Shown: piece by piece, positions 8,666 through 15,260 of the stretch
Layout of the letters: every line of letters starts with the position of its first letter
Numbering within the stretch: the first letter of the stretch is position 1
Origin: Chloroflexota bacterium
GTDB lineage: Bacteria; Chloroflexota; Dehalococcoidia; Tepidiformales; Tepidiformaceae
Direction: 5' to 3'
Assembly: GCA_021823905.1 (NCBI GenBank)
Contig: JAKALX010000003.1
Location: forward strand, 1-33,228
DNA: 33,228 nucleotides
Program-made: the position numbers and the translations under genes
Notes under the pieces: model-generated
What the model was told of the DNA's origin: nothing
Databases searched by the model: none
The model's input: only the letters and a program-made list of their open reading frames with translations

Positions 8666-9682
8666 ATGGCTGTCATGATCAACGCACAGACGAAGCGAAT
8701 CGGCCTGGCTCTCTCGGGCGGAGGCTTCAGGGCCGCGGCATTCCACCTCGGGGTTCTTAAGAAGCTCTACACACTCCACCTCTTGGACAAGATTGACCTC
8801 CTTTCGTGCGTGAGCGGGGGAAGCATCGCCGGCGGAGTTATGGTCACCCATCGTGATCCAGCGGAGGCCCTTTTGGCCCTTGAGAACTACCTCGCAACTC
8901 GATCAGTCGCTGTCGCTTCAGTGATTGGTGGCCTTCTCGACCCATTTGAGTCTCGCCTCGATAAGCTCGCCGAGTCGTACGATCGGGACCTCTTCAACGG
9001 GCGAACTCTCTCAACACTTCGCGACGGGCCACGGATTTACTTCAACTCGACAAACCTAGCTACAGGTAACCTCTTCTTCTTCGTCGCGGGTGGCGGACAT
9101 CCCGAGGAGATGGGTGACCATGAGTTCGGCGTGGCTGATGCATCAGGGTTTCCCCTCTGCAAGGCCGTCGCGGCCTCGTCGGCGTTCCCGCCGGTCTTTC
9201 CACCGCTTCGGCTGGATTCAGACATTTACCCGCCGGCAGGGAGGTCTGAGTATGTCACGCTGACCGATGGGGGCGTTTACGACAACATGGGAGTAAACCC
9301 ACTGCTCCTGGCTCGGAACCAGCTTGACTACCTGATCATCAGTGATGGAGGCAAGCCATTCGCGGTTGAGGACCGCCCGACCGAGCATGGGCTTGTCGTG
9401 CTGAGGGAAAGCCTTTCAATCATGATGGAGCAGATCCGCGGCCTCGAGTTCGATCGAATCGAATACAGGCACAAGGCTGGGAAAGGCCCTACGCCCCTGT
9501 GGTTCTCGATCGACAGCACCGAAGGCGAGGCGACCCCTGGCGACGCAGCCTTTGCATCCGCCATCCGCACTGACCTTAAGCTGCTCTCTCCAGCACAGTT
9601 GAACGTGCTTGCGCGACATGGGGCGAGCCTCCTGGAAGCACGTCTGACCCGGTATTCCCCGGAACTCCTCCAGGCTCACTAG
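8666..9682 (+). CDS. Patatin-like phospholipase
   Basis: 338 residues. Patatin enzymes cleave acyl chains from membrane phospholipids with a Ser-Asp dyad. Here the oxyanion loop GGGFR is at 18-22, the nucleophile Ser53 sits in CVSGGSIAGG, and the Asp201-Gly-Gly motif is in LTDGGVYDNMG. The length fits the family's catalytic domain alone. GAGAGGACGAG lies just before the start at 8666. No signal peptide is visible, so it acts from the cytoplasm. It is the last gene of the plus-strand run and faces the Argonaute gene. Patatins are common effectors of bacterial anti-phage systems such as CBASS and Argonaute-linked modules; with the caspase and PLD fusion it gives the cluster a second membrane-attacking enzyme. 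It could instead be an independent gene, as 256 bases separate it from the fusion. Confidence 0.88.
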   Translation: MAVMINAQTKRIGLALSGGGFRAAAFHLGVLKKLYTLHLLDKIDLLSCVSGGSIAGGVMVTHRDPAEALLALENYLATRSVAVASVIGGLLDPFESRLDKLAESYDRDLFNGRTLSTLRDGPRIYFNSTNLATGNLFFFVAGGGHPEEMGDHEFGVADASGFPLCKAVAASSAFPPVFPPLRLDSDIYPPAGRSEYVTLTDGGVYDNMGVNPLLLARNQLDYLIISDGGKPFAVEDRPTEHGLVVLRESLSIMMEQIRGLEFDRIEYRHKAGKGPTPLWFSIDSTEGEATPGDAAFASAIRTDLKLLSPAQLNVLARHGASLLEARLTRYSPELLQAH

Positions 9683-9881
9683 AAGCTCACCTACCCGCAC
9701 CACAACCCAATGCCACGGCCTGCAACTTCGACACCTATGGCCTTGGTGCTCCCGTTATCTCAATAAGAGGACCTACTTACGCGACGGCGACCGTGGTGCA
9801 GCAGCCGGATCATACGCCTTCTTCGTCCCCGCCCACACCTGAACTCATTACCTACGTTTGCACCACCTGCCGGCACGTTCC
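9683..9881. other. Convergent intergenic spacer
   Basis: The patatin gene (plus) and the Argonaute gene (minus) converge here. I see no clear hairpin with a T run on either strand and no small gene. Confidence 0.4.
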
Positions 9882-11402
9882 TCAAATGTAGTACTTGAAG
9901 TTAGGGAGCCGAGTTGTCACGGTCGGGTTGCTCACCAGGATCTCGCCGACAGCATCGCTGAATTTCACGGTTACCGGCGAGGATTCGCCCAAGCGGCAAG
10001 CGTTGTAGTTCAGCTTCGTAAGGCCGAAGATATCCTTCACAACCTGTTCGATATCTGCTTGCCCGTGCTGGACATCGATGCGCAGCGGAGCTGGCACCTC
10101 CCAGCCATCGTAGGTGAGGACTGACGGTTTGAAACCGCTAGCCCACAGGTATGCCGTGCGGCGGTTCAGAATCCACGTCGACCCACGAATGACAGGCCAC
10201 CTCCCTCGTCGATACAAGCGCACACCGTCCCCGCCCGGCCGTACTCGCACGCCGACGAGCTTTGTTCCGGCTGGACATGCCTCTCTGTAGCCGCTGAACT
10301 CTTCGTCATCGATGTTCGAGCGACAATGAAGAAATATCTCACGGAGGCCTTTCCCTCCAAGCGTGCCATAGTTTTCTAGGACGCCCGAGAGCAGGTCGCG
10401 AGCAGCGGTCCGGGAAAGGTGGTACTCACCATGTTCCGGCGAGTACCAGGGGCCGAATTCCCCACGGAATACAACGCCGTCTCCTGTGTCGAGGAACATC
10501 TGTGCTGCGCAGCAGGCGGTCGCCTTGTTAACTCTGTCGTCTGCTCGGCGAAAGGCGATACCCACATAGCACACGCCCTCCCGAGCCGTGACAAGTCGCC
10601 ACGGCTTCCCACCGGCCTTGTAGTAGATGGCCGTCGACAAATTCCATGCTCGGTCGGAGAGCGGAGTGAGTCCTCGCTTTCCACCCGCTGCTGAGCCGCG
10701 CAAATCTAGCGTTGATTCCCTGATGATCTGCATGGGAACTCGGAGTTCCATTGCCCTCGCCTTGATCTGGCGGCGGAAGTCGGGCGAGAGTCTGTACTGT
10801 ACCGGATCATAGGTTCCGAAGAGGTCTGGCTGAAACACCCTCAAGGCCCGATCCCTCGCTGAAACACGCTCGCCGTGACCGGTGGGGACGGAAGAAAGTG
10901 GGCGGCAAGTCAGCCACACCTCATCCGGCACAATACAAAACATCACGTCCAAATGCTCGTCGACATTTGCCGCCAGACGCAGTGCATCTAGGTACTGATT
11001 GACAACGTCGTACACGCGTCTATGCCGATCATTCAGTGTGGCCGCCTCTAGGAGGCGATCCCGGTTAAGTATGCGCGCCCAAGCCGCTTGTCCTTGCCAC
11101 GTCGAAACAAAAGCAGCCTCAAATCCCGGAAACGGTGGCCACAGGCGGTGCTCCTTGTCCTCGTTGCCTGGCTCTCCGTACGAGCACGACACGATCGGGT
11201 TGGTAAGAACCTTCGAAAACAGCTCGAATCCAGCGATACCCTCCGGAGTACCAACCAATCCATACGCGACTCCCTTGGGTCCGGACGGCAAATCCGCATC
11301 GAACGGCCCAAATAGTCCGAGTCCCGCGTGTGGGTCCACCAAACGCTGCCCGAACCGAAATTCGAGCTGGGGCTCCTCAAGTATTGTGACCCCGCCGGGC
11401 AT
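9882..11402 (-). CDS. Short prokaryotic Argonaute (MID-PIWI), SPARTA component
   Basis: 506 residues, the usual size for a short Argonaute, which has only MID and PIWI domains and no N or PAZ domain. The hallmark WNLSTAIYYKAGGKPWRL is at 253-270, followed by GVCYVGIAFRR (276-286). In this strand catalytic Argonautes have the first Asp of the DEDX set; here it is Ala, so the PIWI domain should bind but not cut nucleic acid. The C-terminus carries LTKLNYN (461-467) and PVTVKFSDAVGEIL, typical of the family. Short Argonautes use a guide RNA to recognise invading DNA and then switch on the partner effector. The start ATG overlaps the stop of the TIR-APAZ gene by one base (TGATG); a GTG at 11405 is an alternative start one codon upstream. 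Confidence 0.95.
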   Translation of the reverse strand: MPGGVTILEEPQLEFRFGQRLVDPHAGLGLFGPFDADLPSGPKGVAYGLVGTPEGIAGFELFSKVLTNPIVSCSYGEPGNEDKEHRLWPPFPGFEAAFVSTWQGQAAWARILNRDRLLEAATLNDRHRRVYDVVNQYLDALRLAANVDEHLDVMFCIVPDEVWLTCRPLSSVPTGHGERVSARDRALRVFQPDLFGTYDPVQYRLSPDFRRQIKARAMELRVPMQIIRESTLDLRGSAAGGKRGLTPLSDRAWNLSTAIYYKAGGKPWRLVTAREGVCYVGIAFRRADDRVNKATACCAAQMFLDTGDGVVFRGEFGPWYSPEHGEYHLSRTAARDLLSGVLENYGTLGGKGLREIFLHCRSNIDDEEFSGYREACPAGTKLVGVRVRPGGDGVRLYRRGRWPVIRGSTWILNRRTAYLWASGFKPSVLTYDGWEVPAPLRIDVQHGQADIEQVVKDIFGLTKLNYNACRLGESSPVTVKFSDAVGEILVSNPTVTTRLPNFKYYI

Positions 11403-12742
11403 CACGGTTCTTCTTCCCTGAGCTCATCGAGATCATCGATGCCGGCTTCCGTTGCCTGTTGTGCCTGTAGTCGTGCCCTCAAAGGCGCCAGGGCCGCCTC
11501 GTTCACCCGAGTCTCTACCTCTGCCTCAATGGGCTTCGCCTCGAGCACGACCTGTTCTCCAGGAATCTCCCCGATGGTGATCCTGCCAGAGCCCGCCGCA
11601 AGATGGGCCCTTAATGCCATCTGCCTGCTTAGCCATTGGTGATTCCACCAGCTCTTGACGATTGCCTTGCGACGAGCATTTACTCTCGTGGGTTCTACTT
11701 CCAGGCCTGCCGCATCAACCAGATGCAAATGAATCTTCACGACAGCCGCGAACGGGTCCACGATGTTGCGCCGAATTGAGAACGACACGCCGAGGTGGTG
11801 AACAATAACAATCTGACCTATCTTCCGCCGCCCAACAACAAGAAGGCCGGTCTGACGGCCCTTGTAGCCCATATAGCGCATTCGATCGCGCGCGAGCAAT
11901 CCACTGGGAAAATAGAAGTACGCACCCCTCTCATTGAACATCAGGCCTCTTTCGAAACACTTCACCGCGAGGGATTTCCGCAGGAGAGAGCTCACCACGT
12001 CACGAGCCGGCACTCCGTCCACTGACTCGGCCTCGCGCCAGCAAACTCCAAGGGGCGTCCCTGTCCGGATTTCCAGGCCAAGCTCCGCTGGTGGTGAGGT
12101 GAACGCTAGAAGCAGCGTGTTCGAAACTGGGTAATGCGCCCAGCGCTTTGGCAACACTCCCAGGGTGGCAGGATCGACTCTCCCTGCCATCTCAAAGCGT
12201 TGCACCACTTCAGGCACCTCGAGGAACCTCAAGACGTTCGACTCGAGGATCTCCGGTTCGTCGAGAACCGCCTCAATGTTGAGAAACGCAGACACACCCA
12301 CCTTCCGCCCCTCTTCGACACTGTGCCGAGGTACCTGGCACACCTCGAGTTTCTTGAGCAACTGGCAGAGTCCATCCGCCCAGTTTTCAAAGGGAATGTA
12401 GGTGATATCGGTGAGCTGCCATGGGAGATTAGCGGGCTGTGTCCCATCCACATTGAGCGGAATCAGGAATTCCTCCCCTCGTTGCTTCCCTAGGGTGAGG
12501 GCAAGTTGGCGTTCCTTCGAAGGATTCTCCTTGCGGATTGAGTGACTGGAAATGAGGTGCAGCATTCGGTAGGTCCTGGCCTTGATCGCACGATCGATAT
12601 CCTCTGGCCACCGTTCGCCGCCGAGAAGCTTCAGCCGATCGCACCAGACCATGTATCCCTCGACCGTGAGCTTCAGCGCCAACCACTCCGCCAAGGCGCC
12701 ATCCTCCCAGGCATAGCTTATGAACAGATGATCCCGTAGCAT
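11402..12742 (-). CDS. TIR-APAZ effector protein, SPARTA component
   Basis: 446 residues. The first about 140 residues are a TIR domain: LFISYAWEDG (6-15), the VWCDRLKLLGGERW region, and Glu77 in NPSKERQLAL, the expected catalytic residue for breaking NAD+. The rest (about 160-440) is the APAZ region, which in these systems replaces the missing N-terminal half of Argonaute and binds the guide-target duplex. Together with the adjacent short Argonaute it makes a SPARTA system, which on sensing invader DNA assembles into a larger complex and depletes NAD(P)+, killing or stalling the cell. The start at 12742 has GAAGG about ten bases upstream and puts the TIR domain at the very N-terminus; a longer frame to 12790 adds residues with no family match. 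The C-terminal tail is very acidic (DDLDELREEEP). Confidence 0.95.
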   Translation of the reverse strand: MLRDHLFISYAWEDGALAEWLALKLTVEGYMVWCDRLKLLGGERWPEDIDRAIKARTYRMLHLISSHSIRKENPSKERQLALTLGKQRGEEFLIPLNVDGTQPANLPWQLTDITYIPFENWADGLCQLLKKLEVCQVPRHSVEEGRKVGVSAFLNIEAVLDEPEILESNVLRFLEVPEVVQRFEMAGRVDPATLGVLPKRWAHYPVSNTLLLAFTSPPAELGLEIRTGTPLGVCWREAESVDGVPARDVVSSLLRKSLAVKCFERGLMFNERGAYFYFPSGLLARDRMRYMGYKGRQTGLLVVGRRKIGQIVIVHHLGVSFSIRRNIVDPFAAVVKIHLHLVDAAGLEVEPTRVNARRKAIVKSWWNHQWLSRQMALRAHLAAGSGRITIGEIPGEQVVLEAKPIEAEVETRVNEAALAPLRARLQAQQATEAGIDDLDELREEEP

Positions 12743-12838
12743 AGGTTGATCGCCTTCGTTTGGCTGTCCAGGCACCCGCCTCGCCCCCACGCCCGCGCGC
12801 CTCTGGGAGGCATCCCCAGACTCGAAGCGGGCCGTCTT

Positions 12839-13015
12839 CTAGCTCTTTTCTTTCCGAACTCCCTTGAACGGGTCACTGCCCTGTTTCTGATCGATGAACT
12901 GGCCGGTGTCGGAATCCCGCTTGATCCAACGCTCGACCTTTGGGTTGTACACCTGCGACCGCCTCCGAACTGCTCCCTGGCGGTGTCCGTCACCGGTCGG
13001 TGGGTTCTTGGCCAT
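12839..13015 (-). CDS. Conserved small basic protein between PIN and SPARTA genes
   Basis: 58 residues, with strong ribosome site GGAGGGA seven to eight bases before the ATG at 13015. The sequence is polar with the pattern YNPKVERWIKRDSDTGQF and then DPFKGVRKEK. Small proteins of this pattern are, to my memory, widespread in bacteria as unannotated proteins, but I cannot give a function. Its 5' end overlaps the PIN gene by 26 bases and it ends 96 bases before the TIR-APAZ start, so it lies inside the presumed operon. It may be a nucleic-acid-binding accessory or an unrelated passenger. Confidence 0.75.
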   Translation of the reverse strand: MAKNPPTGDGHRQGAVRRRSQVYNPKVERWIKRDSDTGQFIDQKQGSDPFKGVRKEKS

Positions 13016-13538
13016 CTCGCTTCCCTCCATGGCGTTGGGTCACCAACGCACGCACCTTGCGCTCGAACTCCGTGACAACCTCCTCCGTGATGAAGGCGTT
13101 GTTGTCCCTGATTCTCCTTGCGGTGGTGCAGCCATCCTCAACACCCAGCACCGCCAGCGCAATGAGATCGACCATCACCTCGAGTCCCCATGCAATCCCC
13201 ACACCCTCACTTGTGCAGGCCTTCCGGAGCGCCTTATCGTTCGTCATACAGCACCAGCCGTGGTCCCGTGCCAGGATCAGACAGAGCGCGTCGTCGAAGG
13301 CAATCCCTGGCCTCCCCTGGCCCGCTTCAAGCAGTTGCTCGATGGTCGGAACGACAACCGTCAAACCCAGCCGCTCGCACTCATTCACGCTGAGCTGTTC
13401 CACTTTCTCGACGACGGCTGTCGCGACGTACACGGGGCCGGTATGCCGAACCAGCAGGCTCAGAATCGATCGGTCCGCGTCCGCGTAGTCGATGAGGACG
13501 TTTGCGTCGGCAATGAGAGGAACGCGCGATCGCTCCAC
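12990..13538 (-). CDS. PIN-domain protein (putative toxin ribonuclease)
   Basis: 182 residues, starting at a GTG directly after the stop of the upstream regulator gene, with GGAG eight bases before it. PIN domains are metal-dependent RNases with acidic residues; here Asp11 (ADANVLIDY), Glu44, Asp83 (FDDALCL) and Asp101 (MTNDKAL) fit the four conserved positions. A helical tail (about 130-182, ending in basic residues) extends beyond the core, which is longer than VapC toxins of about 130 residues. PIN proteins of this length are often found directly after Xre/ImmA-type genes and behave like toxin-antitoxin pairs; that is established only by family context here. The target RNA is unknown. Confidence 0.85.
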   Translation of the reverse strand: MERSRVPLIADANVLIDYADADRSILSLLVRHTGPVYVATAVVEKVEQLSVNECERLGLTVVVPTIEQLLEAGQGRPGIAFDDALCLILARDHGWCCMTNDKALRKACTSEGVGIAWGLEVMVDLIALAVLGVEDGCTTARRIRDNNAFITEEVVTEFERKVRALVTQRHGGKRDGQEPTDR

Positions 13539-14678
13539 CTATAGATCTCCGACCCAGCTCGCGGCACGCGCTCGCATCTCGGGAAGTCGAAGGGCCAGGA
13601 TATCGGCGCCACGAGACAAGCTCACCGCTCCGGTCTCGATCCCCCTTCGGACGAGGAACGAGAGGCGATCGCCCCGAAAGTCACTCGGAGAAAGGTCATC
13701 CGGCTCTCCTGACCTTGAGCTCTCAGGAAAGCTCCCGTGGTAGGCGTCGACCCTGAGCCCTTCCGGCTCCGCGTCCTTACCTAGCGTCCGTCCATGGGCC
13801 ACTCGGTACGCATTCTGAAACATCTGCCAGACGTTCACATCCCCGCCAACCTCCTGCTGGAGACGGTACAGCACGGTCTTGTAGGAAACACGGAAGATGC
13901 GTTTCACCTTGAGGACACGCTCTACGAACGCCATTCCAGCCGTCTCGCTCCATTCCTTCCTGAACGACCGGTCGGGCATTAGGAAGTGCGCCGCAAAGAG
14001 GTTGGCTTCCTGCTCACGGCCTCTTTCCTCGGTAAGCTCCGCCACATCGTAATCGCCAGGATGAAGGACAAGGTGCCCAAGCTCATGTGCGGCGGTAAAG
14101 ATCCAGCGCTCGACCGAGATTCGCTCCCAGGTGTTTACGACGATTGCTGGACCGCCGTCCTCAGGGCCCACGGAAAGTCCGAAGAAGCTCGGTGAGGCCA
14201 GTACCAGCGAGAACAGTTTGATTCCCTTGGACTCCAAGAGCCCACAGATATCTCTCACCGGCTCCTCTGAACCGATACCAAACGCCCTGCGCACACTGTT
14301 GGCCGCTGCCACCGGATCACTGGGCACCTGCCCTGGCACCTTCGATCCCGTCCGGGCATCCAGGAGGTCTTCGAGTTCGTTGAAATCCTTTAACCAGCCC
14401 GCCACTGAGGCAAGGATCTGCTCTCGGGTGGTCAGCTTCTTCAGCGCCCTAAACCTCACCTGCTTGAGCTGCGCCACAGGGGTGACGATCTGCTGGACAC
14501 GAACGTCTAGCGCGGCGGCGAGCGCCTGCAGGGTGTCGACCCGAGGTAGAGACTGTCCGGACTCGATGTTACGGTAACCGACTCGAGACAGCCCCGCGCT
14601 GTCAGCCAGTTTCTCCTGAGTCAGCCCCTTTGAGACGCGCAAGCGGCACAGGTTTGACGCAATCGCCTGCGAGCCCAT
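13539..14678 (-). CDS. Xre-HTH / ImmA-IrrE metallopeptidase regulator
   Basis: 379 residues. Residues about 7-62 form an Xre/Cro helix-turn-helix (LRVSKGLTQEKLADSAGLSR, then YRNIESGQSLP). Residues about 140-235 are a zinc protease domain of the ImmA/IrrE type: His198-Glu199-x-x-His202 in TAAHELGHLVLH, with Glu224 in EQEANLFAAHFLMP as third ligand. Proteins of this fusion type bind their own promoter and are thought to relieve repression by proteolysis when triggered. GGGAGG lies six bases before the ATG at 14678; a few residues upstream in the same frame are not needed. It is the first gene of the minus-strand operon that continues to PIN, the small protein, TIR-APAZ and Argonaute, so it likely controls the defence genes downstream. 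Confidence 0.9.
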   Translation of the reverse strand: MGSQAIASNLCRLRVSKGLTQEKLADSAGLSRVGYRNIESGQSLPRVDTLQALAAALDVRVQQIVTPVAQLKQVRFRALKKLTTREQILASVAGWLKDFNELEDLLDARTGSKVPGQVPSDPVAAANSVRRAFGIGSEEPVRDICGLLESKGIKLFSLVLASPSFFGLSVGPEDGGPAIVVNTWERISVERWIFTAAHELGHLVLHPGDYDVAELTEERGREQEANLFAAHFLMPDRSFRKEWSETAGMAFVERVLKVKRIFRVSYKTVLYRLQQEVGGDVNVWQMFQNAYRVAHGRTLGKDAEPEGLRVDAYHGSFPESSRSGEPDDLSPSDFRGDRLSFLVRRGIETGAVSLSRGADILALRLPEMRARAASWVGDL

Positions 14679-14697
14679 ACGACACCTCCCAATACAC

Positions 14698-14726
14698 AAG
14701 ATAAGTCATGATACAGGCATTGTCAA
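14698..14726 (-). promoter_or_regulatory. Sigma70 promoter with operator-like repeats
   Basis: On the minus strand TTGACA (14726-14721) and TATCTT (14703-14698) are 17 bases apart, a near-perfect sigma70 promoter, placing the transcript start about 10 bases before the regulator's ribosome site. The boxes TTATCATCTTG and TTATCTTG form a direct repeat over the -35 and -10 regions, and TCATGA lies between them. Binding of the Xre domain here would block RNA polymerase, giving autoregulation; that is inference. Confidence 0.8.
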
Positions 14727-14744
14727 GATGATAATACCCGTCGG

Positions 14745-15260
14745 TTAGAACTTCTTCAGCCCTTCTGCGGCCGCTTTGGCTTCCTCGCTCAGCTCTTCGC
14801 TCCCCTCCTGGCTCTTCTCCTGGTGGTCCTCGCTCAAGTCTGCAATCTCTCGCAGGAACTCCGCCGCTTCGGAGCGTGCCCGGGCCGTCTGCTCCATCTC
14901 GGTCAGGTACCGGCCGGCGGCGGCGCCGCGCCCCTCGAGCTCATGGGCAGCGTTTTCCTCGTCAGCCGAGGCTTCGTTGGTCGGCGTACTTACGTCCCGC
15001 TGTTCCTCCCCGACACCCTCCATGACCTCTCCGTGGTGCCGCTCTGCCTCGCCGGCCACATGTCGCTCGATCACATCGGCGATTTTGCGGAGCTGCTCGG
15101 CCGTCTCGCTGAGCGCGGGATCCTCCATTCCATCCCAGGCGTCCCGCGTCGCCTCGACCTCCTTCTTGTGGTCTTTCGCACCCTCGAGCCGGTGCTCAGT
15201 CTCGTCCTCGGCATGCTTCTCCTTGTCGGCCACGTCTTTCTTGGACCCAAGCTCACGCAT
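14745..15260 (-). CDS. Acidic helical protein with internal repeat
   Basis: 171 residues, nearly all predicted helix and rich in Glu, Lys and Ala, with no hydrophobic segment. Two copies of the motif AExLRxIADxxE are visible (AEQLRKIADVIERH and AEFLREIADLSEDH), so it is likely built of duplicated helical hairpins. AAAGGAGG precedes the ATG at 15260, which overlaps the stop of the ATPase gene by eight bases, so the two are translationally coupled. It is the last gene of the minus-strand ATPase run. It may be a cofactor or clamp for the ATPase. The charged composition also resembles stress-protective proteins, so function is open. Confidence 0.75.
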   Translation of the reverse strand: MRELGSKKDVADKEKHAEDETEHRLEGAKDHKKEVEATRDAWDGMEDPALSETAEQLRKIADVIERHVAGEAERHHGEVMEGVGEEQRDVSTPTNEASADEENAAHELEGRGAAAGRYLTEMEQTARARSEAAEFLREIADLSEDHQEKSQEGSEELSEEAKAAAEGLKKF

